In this document: positions 11,655 to 20,503 of the stretch, in pieces
Layout of the letters: every line of letters starts with the position of its first letter
Numbering within the stretch: position 1 is the stretch's first letter
Source of the DNA: Branchiostoma floridae
Lineage: Eukaryota > Chordata > Leptocardii > Amphioxiformes > Branchiostomatidae
Direction of reading: 5' to 3'
Assembly: GCF_000003815.2 (NCBI RefSeq)
Contig: NC_049997.1
Location: 15,180,200 to 15,211,815, forward strand
DNA: 31,616 nucleotides
Program-made: the position numbers and the translations under genes
Notes under the pieces: generated by a model
What the model was told of the DNA's origin: nothing
Database searches by the model: none
The model's input: only the letters and a program-made list of their open reading frames with translations

Positions 11655-11775
11655 AGCCTGATTAAATCTCACTTATAGCTGCCTGCCCAACATCCATGTG
11701 CATCCTAAGGGAGGAGCCAGTTACAGCCCTGGACAGCAGAGTTTGTGTCACATAGATTAGACTGTAAAAAGTATA
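11655..11775 (+). repeat. Dispersed repeat, copy B (AGCCTGATTAAATCTC family)
   Basis: It begins AGCCTGATTAAATCTCACTT, continues with GCCTGCCCAACA and, after about 40 bp of extra sequence, GAGTTTGTGTCACATAGA. It shares both blocks with copy C at 24714, which has a shorter middle. Family unnamed. Confidence 0.65.
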
Positions 11776-12275
11776 ATGCATTCACCCTCACTCAGCTGAG
11801 GCGAAGCTTGTTGCTTTTTTTCAAGTACGCTGTAAACTGTAAACATCTGTATATTCCTTGTAATTGAGGATAATTTTCTTAACCCCTCTGAGGTCTACCT
11901 GCGATGGTCGCATTTCAACCGAACAATTGTTTCCGATGTTTTCTGACATCTATCCGTCATACACCACTAGCAAGGTGATCTTCTGTGCCTTTACAAAAGT
12001 TGTGCACTTGATAATACCACATCTTGGCACAATGCCCTTTCCTATTGTCTTCATCAGAGACATTGGAAGCCCACTGGGTCGCTGCTCTTTTGGCGGGTCT
12101 GTTTGGTTGTTGACCTCCACATTAACCCTTGTCCAGATGAAGTTACTAAAGCAAACCATCCAGGTTAAAGGTTCTTCTCTCATGAGATTAGATCACTGTT
12201 TCCTTGCCAAGAAACCTGGGCAGATTACATTACCGTTTCCAGCACAGTGTAAGCCCTCTACATATTGCAACAGCA
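11776..12275. other. Open but unrecognised stretch
   Basis: Frames are open on both strands (plus 11864-12280; minus 11950-12183). The minus product contains PSGLPMSLMKTIGKG and could be a decayed coding fragment. I cannot place it in a family and no splice structure supports it. Confidence 0.35.
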
Positions 12276-12278
12276 TAT

Positions 12279-12674
12279 AACTCGAGAAATTGTGGATGGA
12301 ACTTTGTGATTTTTGGTAGGTGTGTAGCGGTTGTCGAAAGGAATGCCAAGTTCGAAAACGATTTACCTGGCGTTTTCCTACGGTACTGCAGCGAGCTTGG
12401 TATGTTTTTTGCAGTTTGTTTTGGGCAGCATAAGTCAAAATCTAGCTGGGCGATTTTCAAGAAACTTGGTAGGTGTGTAGCGGTTTTGGAGAGGAAGGTC
12501 AAGTGCGAAAATGGTTTACCTGGCTCTTACCTACGGCGCTGTAGCGGGATTTGTATGTAAGTGCGTTTGTCTGTAAGCAAGATAACTCGAGAACCCTTGA
12601 ATGGATCCTGATGATATTTGGTAGGTGGGTGGGGGTCAAGAAAACGAAGGTCAAGTTCGATAATGGGCCCCCTA
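12279..12674 (+). repeat. ~152-bp degenerate tandem repeat running into an assembly gap
   Basis: Three units are visible from the recurring TTGGTAGGTG block at about 12313, 12466 and 12617. Copies one and three also carry AACTCGAGAA near 12279 and 12584. All three share a block like GGTCAAGTTCGAAAATGG. The long frames across it shift between units, so coding is unlikely. The array ends in Ns, so its real copy number is unknown. Confidence 0.75.
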
Positions 12675-12774
12675 NNNNNNNNNNNNNNNNNNNNNNNNNN
12701 NNNNNNNNNNNNNNNNNNNNNNNNNNNNNNNNNNNNNNNNNNNNNNNNNNNNNNNNNNNNNNNNNNNNNNNNNN
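12675..12774. other. Assembly gap (100 N)
   Basis: Exactly 100 undetermined bases, a conventional placeholder length. It sits at the end of a tandem repeat, the likely cause of the break. Frames read through it are meaningless. Confidence 0.99.
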
Positions 12775-13072
12775 AAGAAAACAAATCTAGTCTTAGTTGT
12801 AAGTAAAATCGTCGGAGGCAAAAGGTGGGGGGGGCTTTTGAAAAATTCAGCCGGTTTCCAGAATAGTAGCCAGTTTCTTAAGGTAACTTTTTTTTGGGAT
12901 TGGGGTACCGTGGAAGAGTAATTCTAGATGAAGGAAAGGCTCAATTAGTTTTTAAAGCCTGGGACATATTTTGTGTACGTTAACGGGTATGGGTAAAAAC
13001 CGCAAACCAGCGCAAACGGGTTTATTATACAGTATTCAGGGACAAGGGCCTTGTTTAACACTCTAAATACAC
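12775..13072. other. Unique DNA between gap and palindromic element
   Basis: About 300 bp with short G and T homopolymers. No gene, RNA or repeat was recognised. Confidence 0.5.
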
Positions 13073-13724
13073 GGTCTGTGCAAGGAGAGATTAAAAAACT
13101 CGGCAAATTATAAGTTTTTACCAAGTTTTTTTTTTAGTTATTCCGCTTGTTTCAAGTTCGAAAGGATTTCTGGCCGCTATCTTGGATCATCCGTGTTAGG
13201 GGTCTAGATGGGAAAATTGTCGGTACCTTATTTACTTAGAAAGTACCTTCATGGCTTGGCGCAGGCGCTTTTGACAGCTATAACATGTCAAAAATCCACG
13301 GTGGCATGATTCCAATGCCCATCACTCGTCTACGCGTACGGCTAACACTCGCTTTCACGGGGGGCTGGAGCCGGGCATGCCGCCGCGGATTTTTGACATT
13401 TTTTAGCTAGGGTTAGGGTTGACTCGACACTCGCGCTTCGCGCTCGGTCTCGCAACCCATAACCCTAGCTAAAAAATGTCAAAAACCGCGGCTACGTCAT
13501 CAGAGCTATCGCTCTTCATCTCCCTAATTTTGAAGATAATCTCATTGACTTTTGACTCAAAAGATAGTGCCAAAGTGCAATTTCCCCATCCAGACCCCTA
13601 ACACGGAAGATCCAAGATGGCGGCCAGAAATCCCTTCGAACTTGAAACAAGCGGAATAACTATTAAAAAAAGGGAGTAAATGCTTATAATTTGCCGTGTT
13701 TTTTATTAAATATCGCACAGACAA
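13073..13724. mobile_element. Nested palindromic (foldback) element, right end cut by gap
   Basis: Outer arms: 13073-13225 pairs with 13575-13724, sharing GGCAAATTATAAG, AGTTATTCCGCTTGTTTCAA and GTGTTAGGGGTCT in inverted orientation. Inner arms: 13383-13420 pairs with 13454-13491, both built from CCGCGG, TTTTTGACATTTTTTAGCTA and GGGTTA. They surround a CpG-rich centre with its own small dyad (CGCGCTTCGCGC). No coding capacity is seen. The right edge disappears into Ns, so target duplications cannot be judged. It is a MITE or foldback element of unknown superfamily. Confidence 0.75.
13614..13624 (+). promoter_or_regulatory. YY1-like motif AAGATGGCGGC
   Basis: AAGATGGCGGC matches the well-known vertebrate YY1 core. 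It lies in the right outer arm of the foldback element. The equivalent left-arm position reads GGCCGCTATCTTGG on the plus strand, with the core altered. Function is inferred from the motif alone. Confidence 0.35.
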
Positions 13725-13859
13725 NNNNNNNNNNNNNNNNNNNNNNNNNNNNNNNNNNNNNNNNNNNNNNNNNNNNNNNNNNNNNNNNNNNNNNNNNNNN
13801 NNNNNNNNNNNNNNNNNNNNNNNNNNNNNNNNNNNNNNNNNNNNNNNNNNNNNNNNNNN
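13725..13859. other. Assembly gap (135 N)
   Basis: Undetermined bases next to the outer arm of the palindromic element. Strong secondary structure or repeat collapse is a plausible cause. Confidence 0.99.
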
Positions 13860-13920
13860 ATGTTGGCAGCGGTTTTATCTTCCAGGGCTTTTTTCCATGA
13901 CCTCTTACCTAAAAAAAAAC

Positions 13921-14185
13921 GTGGCGCGTTGGTACACCCGATCCCTCGATCTCGGAAGTTAAGCAACGCGCGGTCCTTACAGTGCTTGGATGGGGGACCA
14001 ACCAAGGACGTCCGGATTGCTGTAGCCTCACGAAGCTTTCCACGAAATCGTCTTCCGGGAGGGACGTAAAACGGGGGTCCCGTGCTCGAGGAGGTGCCTC
14101 GACCACGTTAAACAGCCTCATTACTCATACTTTGGTACCTACTGGCTGGCAAAATACACCAGATGATTATTATTATATTATTAAA
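13921..14185 (+). mobile_element. 5S-rRNA-derived SINE, copy 1
   Basis: The head (about 13937-14025) is recognisably 5S rRNA: GATCTCGGAAGTTAAGCA, then TGCTTGGATGGGGGACC, then ATTGCTGTAGCC near the 3' end of the 5S part. These cover the internal RNA polymerase III promoter regions. A body follows with GGGACGTAAAACGGGGGTCC, GTGCTCGAGGAGGTG and CAGCCTCATTAC, ending in an ATT-rich simple repeat (about 14164-14184) as in LINE-mobilised SINEs. A second copy at 20265 shares head and body, so this is a mobile family, not a 5S gene. Confidence 0.85.
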
Positions 14186-15173
14186 ATCTTGGCAACATAT
14201 GTTTTCTATTATAGCTGTACTTCAGAATGTTTCAACTGGCATATTACAACATCAGTTTGTTGACAATATCAGATAGTTTGTTTATGCAAAATAACAAGAA
14301 AAGCTATCTACGGTACCAAAGAAAAATCACCAACAAAGCATGTCTAAGGATATGAAAATCAGAAGTTCCCTTGCAGTACCTAGAAAGCCACTAGGACATC
14401 ATCAAACTTAACCTTTGTTTTCCTCATACCTACTCATATAGAGATATGCCACATATCATTAAGATCCATCCACAACCTTTCAAGTTATGTAGTCCAGGCA
14501 CACACACACCATGACACACAAACATACACATGACACTAGATATATATGTTACACTTACAGAAACTTCATCTTGATGAAACATGCAAAAGAAATAGTCAAA
14601 TTTCTACTTCTTTTTCCAATGACCACCCACAATTATACTTAGTCAAAGAACCATTCAATGTTGTACATACCTACATGTACTCCATGAGGACATACCTCTA
14701 CACTAGGGTCAGCTCGTGTGAAGAGAGTACTGTACTATTTCTGGCCTGACCACACAAGGAAAATGTTTCCCAGCACTGCTTAATGTCTGTATAAACATTC
14801 ACAAATGGCAGGTATTTAGCCAAACAGGAAACCAAGTTGGTAGTCTGTCTGTCAGCGGTCTGCGAACAAATGGACATAACCTAACATGGCCTGCATGCCT
14901 TTTTCTGTAGAACGTAATCAGCCATTTTGACTTCACGTAATTTCTAGCTGTACTGTGAAAATTCAATGTACAGCGTAATCAGTGTGAGGAGTTTTGGCGA
15001 GAACAGTGTGTAAAGCGATGCATATCTGCTGAAGTTTTTAAAAGAGAGAAGAGACTCTGTAGATTTCAGATGATATAAAATGTAACCTCTTGACACCTAT
15101 ACTTAAGTTATCATACATACAAAGTTATCCAACTCAATGCATGATGATTTAGCCCATGTTGGGTAGGAATATG
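14186..15173. other. Unique DNA, no supported gene
   Basis: A CA-rich run lies around 14497-14535. The only repeat hint is a segment near 14931-14953 resembling one near 3600. No exon or RNA gene was recognised. Confidence 0.5.
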
Positions 15174-15178
15174 CAATG
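15174..15178 (+). repeat. Target-site duplication CAATG (left)
   Basis: CAATG directly precedes TACGAAGCAG here and directly follows CTGCTTCGTA at 19706-19710. The two copies are in direct orientation while the adjoining ends are inverted, as expected of a transposition footprint. Confidence 0.75.
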
Positions 15179-15204
15179 TACGAAGCAGAAACACTGTCAC
15201 AAAA

Positions 15205-15410
15205 ATCGTATATATGTTTTGAAAAAGGGACATGTTTTTTATAAGGGGGCAAATTAAATCCACATATGTTTTGAAAATGGGGCCTTTTTTTTTAAAGGGG
15301 GCAAATTAAATCCACATATGTTTTGAAAATGGGGCATGTTTTAAAAAAAGAGGTGCAAATTAAATCCACATATGTTTTGAAAATGGGACATGTTTTTTTT
15401 CTTATGGGTC
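15205..15410 (+). repeat. ~55-bp minisatellite, left arm (4 units)
   Basis: Four units of ATATGTTTTGAAAATGGG followed by a variable A/T run and GCAAATTAAATCCAC. Spacer length differs between units. The inverted right-arm array at 19335-19680 has about seven units. Confidence 0.9.
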
Positions 15411-15698
15411 ATATCTTTTAAAACAATATGCATCTTAAAAATAACCAAAACGAGAATATGAGACGAAAAAAAAAATACCATTTTCATTTTGTACCGAGTA
15501 TAAGTTTATCCCCCAATCCAGGAAACCCACCGGTTTGCAAAGTGGTGCTTTCAAAATGGTTTATCGTTTCCGATTTACCCCCCATTTTGATAGTGGTGCT
15601 TTCCAGTTACGCCGATTTCAAACTGGTCGATTTCAAACTCCAAACGGAAATGACGTAAGACTACGAAGGACCATTGGGTCAAAACGTGTTTTTGCAAA

Positions 15699-15861
15699 TG
15701 AGCTGTGTGCTCAGAGCAAAGGGGCTGCGTGCTCGGCGAAGGAGCTGTGTGCTCACAGCGAACGAGCTGTGTGCTCACAGCAAACGAGCTGTGTGTTCGG
15801 CGAACAAGTTGTGTGCCCACAGCGAAGGGACTTTGTGATCGGCGAACGAGTTGTGTGCACC
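15699..15861 (+). repeat. 22-bp minisatellite, left arm
   Basis: About seven units related to GAGCTGTGTGCTCACAGCGA. Each unit is itself nearly palindromic (GCTGTG-TGCT-CACAGC). Because 22 is not a multiple of three, the long plus frame through it (15535-15900) changes register at each unit and is unlikely to be a gene. Confidence 0.88.
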
Positions 15862-16469
15862 AAGCTGAAGTTGGTCGGCGATTGGTCCGACGTAACATAG
15901 TATCCCATTCAGACGTCCATTCGAAGAAACTAAAAATTCCTAATTTCCTTTAAAAGCTTAAATGGATATCAAGAACTGCTGGATATTGTCTTTTATCACC
16001 CATAATATGTATATACAAGCATAAATAATAACAGAAAGTATCATATCAACGATTAAGCAGAAATAATAGGCCCAATCGGCGGCAAACTTCACTGATCTAA
16101 AACCGGCTGCCATACCTCTTGTAGAGCAATCTGCTATTTATCTAGACGTGGCCTAGTCTCTACCAGACTCCGGATCGCTGGAAAAATCGTAGAAATGGAA
16201 CAAATCAGAGGAGTAAGCCGGCCAGAGGAATATAACCGGCCAGGGAACAGCACGCGATCGTCGGAGTCTGTGGAATCCCGGTGCCTTGTTTGATGTCCAC
16301 TAATCGCTATCTAATAGGTGCGAAGTGGCTAAATAACCCTTTTATTGCTTACCGACTCGGCCGTGACGGTCCAAGCGGGGCGAGCCTGTCACATGTGACC
16401 TTCCTCTAAAATTAATACTCGGCAGTTTACAGGCTTAAATTCCGAAAAAAAGACATGAATAGAAATAAC

Positions 16470-16985
16470 AGACACGCCGGAGCGCGGTTCATGTTGTTCT
16501 GAATAATTAGTCAAAACTTAATTGACAGGACGAGTACCGTACGCTTGACGGCCGCCGACTATGGCCGGTCTGCGGCCAGCTAAAGGCCGAGGCTGCCAAC
16601 ACAACAACAGCCAACTCGATACTGCTGTCACGAAATGGAGGTCTAGAAAAGCATGCGAGTGGCGAGCGACAAGAGAAAACATAGCGATAACCACCACAGA
16701 CTATGGTTCAGAAGTCAGGACCAAACTCGGCATTGAGGTTTAGCAGCGAAGAACTCGGGAGGACGTCAGCGAATCGGCCACGTGATCGATCAAGAAGGCG
16801 TCTCAGAAAGAAGTCACCCGCCTCGGAACGAAAGAGATCGCAAACTTCCCACACAAACATCGGCAGGCCCCAGAAACTTGGTGACCTCGATGCGGTGTTA
16901 CCGGACTTTGTAAGAACCACACGGCGGCGCCATTTTCTTTGTTTTGTTTGTGCGCTCGGCTGGCGGGAGAAATCTGGCGGTTTGA
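16470..16985. promoter_or_regulatory. CpG-rich, promoter-like core of the foldback element
   Basis: This stretch is far richer in CG dinucleotides than the flanks. It carries GGACGTCAGC (near a CRE), CCACGTGA (E-box) and CGGCGCCATTTTC, whose minus-strand reading AAAATGGCGCCG is YY1-like. A minus-strand ATG in that motif opens only 11 codons. It could be the element's own promoter or a captured host promoter. Coding content is not supported. Confidence 0.35.
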
Positions 16986-17071
16986 TTCCGAATTATTAAT
17001 TACATTTTTTTTTACATAAGTAAAAAGCTCACTTACATATTACATTTTTGACGCTATGAATTAGAATAATT

Positions 17072-17575
17072 CTAGCTAGAAATTTGTAGGTTTAAAACGC
17101 ATTTTTTCGTAGTTGCTCTTTTTTTTAAACAATTTGTGTGACGCCATTTCTGCTGCTGTTGTCTGCACGCTAAGATGTCGCTGGCATTTTCTGGAGATTT
17201 ATGTAACCTCTTAGCAAAACGTGAATATCGTAAGCATTCTGTAAATTGTATGGAGAAACTTTGAAAGTGTTGTGTGAAATAGTATTGATAAATACAATTG
17301 TGTAAATACGCAGCGAAGTTCAGCTCGTAACGAATTTGTTCGCGTATGATAACACGCCATGCTTTCATACCCATGCTTTGATACCCTTGCGTTTGTAAAA
17401 AAATTACGACAAATTTTCCGTATAAATAAATGTTTATTTCTTGAAGAACGACACACTTTTTATTCCTGTGTGAATTACTAGTGTTATATGCGCATGTTTC
17501 GGTTACGAAATGGTGCATGACTGTGAACGTACTAGTATAAACATGACCCGACACCAGTAAACAGTGCCGCATCAA
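17072..17575 (-). CDS. Unrecognised 167-codon open frame in foldback core
   Basis: This is the longest open frame inside the foldback element. The product is rich in His, Gln, Tyr and Cys, includes a QQQQK run, and has no transposase motif that I can see. The DNA here is AT-rich, no promoter or splice signal is obvious, and an overlapping frame is also open. It is listed because it lies in the non-repeated core where an element gene would sit, but it is probably spurious. Confidence 0.12.
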   Translation of the reverse strand: MMRHCLLVSGHVYTSTFTVMHHFVTETCAYNTSNSHRNKKCVVLQEINIYLYGKFVVIFLQTQGYQSMGMKAWRVIIREQIRYELNFAAYLHNCIYQYYFTQHFQSFSIQFTECLRYSRFAKRLHKSPENASDILACRQQQQKWRHTNCLKKRATTKKCVLNLQISS

Positions 17576-17974
17576 GAGGGAGGGGGGTGGATTCGCGTAA
17601 TCAAAAAGTAGCCACGATGAAAATTTAGTGGTCGTTAAAACCGCTAAATGTAAGTTATCGTTATAAAATCAAGGATTGGGAAAAGTTTGATGTTTGTACC
17701 GAAAAAGGCTAATAGAAATAGGCCGCCGCGGTTTGCCGGACGCTGAGAGACGCGCCCCACGGCGCGTTAATTCATTTATGGCTTAAATGATCTGAACTCC
17801 GAAGCTACTGTCTTTGTGCAGAAAATGAGCGGATTAGTTTTATGGCCTTTCAACTAACCGAAAGTCGACAGACTCCTGGGATCGCGAGCTGTTCCCTGGC
17901 CGGTTATATTCCTCTCTATTTGTTCCATTTCTACGATTTTCCAGCGATCCGGAGTCTGGTAGAGACTAGACGTG

Positions 17975-18590
17975 GCCCGTGAATTTTTAAGACGAATTTA
18001 GATAGCGCATATTCTAACGTTTCCGAAACAAGTATCGAATGTTACGGGCCGGATTTAATTAATGAACTCGAGGGAATTAACTGATAGAAAATACCCGAGC
18101 AAAGGGGGGCTAAAATCGGCTGCCATACGGCTAGTGTCTAAACGTTGCCCGTGAACTTTTAAGTGCAATTCAGATAGCTCATACCTGTCGTATTTGATAC
18201 AAATATCTAATCTTACGGGCCGGATTTAATTAATTTAACTCAGTGCCGATTTCTTATAGACCAAACTGCTTCAACTCTAGTTCATCAATTAAATCTGGTC
18301 CGTAAGAATTGATACTTGTATTGAATACGTTGGAGTATACGCTATCTAAATTCGTCTTAAAAGTTCACGGGCCGTAAGAGGCAATTTACTCTACAAGCCG
18401 TATGGCAGCCGATTTCAGCACCCCTTTGCTTGGGTATTTCCTATTTCCTATAGCTATTAGTAAATTAGTTAATTTCCCCATAGTTCATTAATCAAATCCG
18501 GCCCGTAAGATTTTATACGTTTTGAATACGTTAAGATATGCGCTATCTAAATTCGCTTTTAGATATGCGCTATCTAAAAACCAGTCTGAA
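17975..18590. repeat. Inner palindromic cluster found only in the right arm
   Basis: Blocks built from TTAAGACGAATTTAGATAGC, then ACGGGCCGGATTTAATTAAT, then GGCTGCCATACGG occur twice forward (from 17975 and 18150) and twice inverted (from 18285 and 18398), centred near 18265. The left arm has only about 70 bp here, with one matching piece (CTCTACAAG...GTATGGCAGCCG). Either the right arm expanded or the left arm collapsed. Confidence 0.8.
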
Positions 18591-18655
18591 GTTGGCGGCC
18601 GATTGGGCCCATTATTTTTGCTTAATCGTTGATACAATACTTTCTGTTATTATCT

Positions 18656-18680
18656 TTATTTATATATATATACATATATT
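18656..18680. repeat. AT microsatellite
   Basis: A TATATATATATACATATAT-type run in the right arm. The matching left-arm position (about 16008-16018) has only a short version. Confidence 0.8.
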
Positions 18681-18858
18681 GGGTGGTAGTAGACAATATC
18701 CAGAAGTTCTTGATATCCATTTAAGCTTATGAAGGAAATTAGAAATTTTTAGCTTCTTCGAATGGGCGTCTGAATGGGGTGCTAATTGCTCATGTTATGT
18801 CTAATGACGAATCGGCGCCTGGATCGGCGGCTACCAATCGGCGACCATCTTCAGCCTG

Positions 18859-19010
18859 GTACACAAAGTCCCTTCGCTGTGAGCACACAGCTCCCTCGCC
18901 GAGCACGCAGCCCCTTTGCTGTGTGAACACAGCTCTTTCGTTGTGAGCACACAGCTCCTTCGCCGAGCATGCAGCCCCTTCGCTGTGAGCACACCGTGAG
19001 CTCCTTTGCT
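18859..19010 (-). repeat. 22-bp minisatellite, right arm
   Basis: Inverted counterpart of 15699-15861, with units such as CGCTGTGAGCACACAGCTCC. Unit order and variants differ from the left arm, so the two arrays have drifted or been rearranged separately. Confidence 0.88.
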
Positions 19011-19334
19011 AAAACAGGTTGTGTCAAAATGGTCCTTCGTACTACGACCCAATGGTCCTTCGTAGACCTACGTCATTTCCGTTTGGAGTTTGAAATCGAC
19101 CAGTTTGAAATCGGCGTAACTGGAAAGCACCACTATCAAAATGGGGGGTAAATCGGAAACGATAAACCATTTTGAAAGCACCACTTTGCAAACCGGTGGG
19201 TTTCCTGGATTGGGGGATAAACGTATACTCGGTACAAAATGAAAATGGTATGTGTTTTTTTTCGTCTCATATTCTCATTTTGGTTATTTTTAAGATGCAT
19301 ATTGTTTTAAAAGATATGACCCATAAGAAAAAAC

Positions 19335-19680
19335 ATGTCCCATTTTCAAAACATATGTGGATTTAATTTGCCCCTGTTTTTTTAAAACATGTCCTATTTT
19401 CAAAACATATGTGGATTTAATTTGCCCCCTTTTTTAAAACATGCCCCATTTTCAAAACATATGTGGATTTAATTTGCCCCTGTTTTTTAAAACATGTCCT
19501 ATTTTCAAAACATATGTGGATTTAATTTGCCCCCTTTTTTTAAAACATGTCCCATTTTCAAAACATATGTGGATTTAATTTGCCCCCTTTAAAAAAAAAG
19601 GCCCCATTTTCAAAACATATGTGGATTTAATTTGCCCCCTTATAAAAAACATGTCCTTTTTTCAAAACATATATACGATT
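19335..19680 (-). repeat. ~55-bp minisatellite, right arm (about 7 units)
   Basis: Seven recurrences of TTTTCAAAACATATGTGG or a close variant, most followed by ATTTAATTTGCCCC and a T/A run. This is the inverted form of the four-unit array in the left arm. Confidence 0.9.
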
Positions 19681-19705
19681 TTTGTGACAGTGTTTCTGCT
19701 TCGTA

Positions 19706-19710
19706 CAATG
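19706..19710 (+). repeat. Target-site duplication CAATG (right)
   Basis: Direct copy of 15174-15178 at the outer edge of the right arm. Confidence 0.75.
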
Positions 19711-20126
19711 AAGATCATTGTCATTGTCGTAATGCATAACCACTGTATTTTAGCGTAAGGCACTGGTCACCCCACAATGGAACTGGTGTAACTTTGCAGA
19801 CCAAATATGACATGTATAGTACATGATTTTTGAATAGCCATAGATAGAATATTCGTAGAAGAAATCAAGAAAACATTTTAAGATAAAAGCATTGACACAC
19901 CTTTTCCTTGCTGCCCAATGCCATAACCAATTGAGATTTGGTAGCCAAACTTTACTACGCTGAGGGTAAATTTGTAAAGGCTATTTGTGGCGATATCGAT
20001 TTAACAACAACCATATCTTTCAGGAAGACCTACTAATCTGACGATATTGAATTACAAAATCAATACCAATGATGGTGTATTCTGACAAGATAATACTGGC
20101 ATGACCTACTCTATGATATCATCACA
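19711..20126. other. Unique AT-rich DNA, no supported gene
   Basis: No exon, RNA gene or repeat seen between the foldback element and the MITE fragment at 20127. Confidence 0.5.
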
Positions 20127-20180
20127 TACTGTAAATCTTGAAATATCCGCAGTGGTTATATTTTGTAGCTTTTGCAGTGC
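20127..20180 (+). mobile_element. Truncated TACTGTAAAT-family MITE (left end)
   Basis: TACTGTAAATCTTGAAATAT matches the start of the full-length copy at 23206 exactly for these 20 bases. No matching right end occurs before the neighbouring 5S SINE, so this is a 5' fragment. Confidence 0.55.
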
Positions 20181-20264
20181 AATAATAAATTGAATGCTGT
20201 TGAATCACCTATTCGTGAAATGCAATTCTTAAAAAATTTATAATCCACTGGCTCAAACATTTAC

Positions 20265-20503
20265 GACAGATCCCCTCCATCTCGGAAGTGAAGCAACGCG
20301 CAGTCTGGACAGTACTTGGAAGATGGGAAACCACAAAGGAACACCAGATGCTATAGCCCGACCAAGAATTCACGAGTCTTTCGGAAGGGACGTAAAACGG
20401 GGGTCCTGTGCTCAAGGAGGTGGCTTAACCACGTACACAATGTACATCAGCCTCATTACCCAAATATTGTGTACCTGCTGGCTGCAAATACACCTGATAT
20501 TAT
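20265..20503 (+). mobile_element. 5S-rRNA-derived SINE, copy 2
   Basis: It shares CATCTCGGAAGTGAAGCAAC, AGTACTTGG and the body blocks GGGACGTAAAACGGGGGTCC, GTGCTCAAGGAGGTGGC and CAGCCTCATTAC with copy 1. The 5S box C region is interrupted (TTGGAAGATGGG instead of TTGGATGGG), so this copy probably no longer promotes RNA polymerase III transcription. More diverged than copy 1. Confidence 0.8.

Larger units (their letters stand above)
15179..19705. mobile_element. Large foldback DNA transposon (4,527 bp) with ~1.1-1.8-kb inverted arms
   Basis: The left arm (15179-16280) is the inverted counterpart of 17865-19705. Ends read TACGAAGCAGAAACACTGTC in each direction. Each arm holds, from the outside in, a ~55-bp minisatellite, a unique stretch, a 22-bp GAGCTGTGTGCTCACAGC-type array, another unique stretch and a block with CCAGACTCCGGATCGCTGG. 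A CAATG direct repeat flanks the element. The core (16281-17864) is not repeated. No transposase was found: the 167-codon minus frame at 17072-17575 is unlike any I know. The superfamily is undetermined; a 5-bp duplication with these ends does not single one out. Confidence 0.85.

Noticed and set aside
11864-12280. 138-codon plus frame before the 152-bp repeat
   Set aside because: No recognisable motif; it runs into the repeat and overlaps an antisense frame that is also open.
12204-12560. 118-codon frame containing two similar peptide units
   Set aside because: The units follow the ~152-bp tandem repeat and the third unit falls in another frame, so the peptide repeat is a by-product of the DNA repeat.
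13412-13420. Telomeric repeat (GGGTTAGGGTT)
   Set aside because: Only about one and a half TTAGGG units occur, as part of the inner arm of a palindrome; this is not a telomere.
12527-14005. Open frames spanning the N gaps
   Set aside because: They are open only because Ns cannot encode stops.
13921-14025. A functional 5S rRNA gene
   Set aside because: The first part is diverged, a long non-5S body follows, and a second copy shares that body, which is diagnostic of a SINE.
15205-15410. CRISPR array
   Set aside because: The spacers are A/T-run variants of a minisatellite, the context is eukaryotic, and an inverted copy lies in the other arm of the transposon.
15535-15900. Cys-rich 121-codon frame through the 22-bp array, and its antisense frame
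   Set aside because: A 22-bp period shifts frame at every unit, and the mirrored array in the other arm does not keep an equivalent frame.
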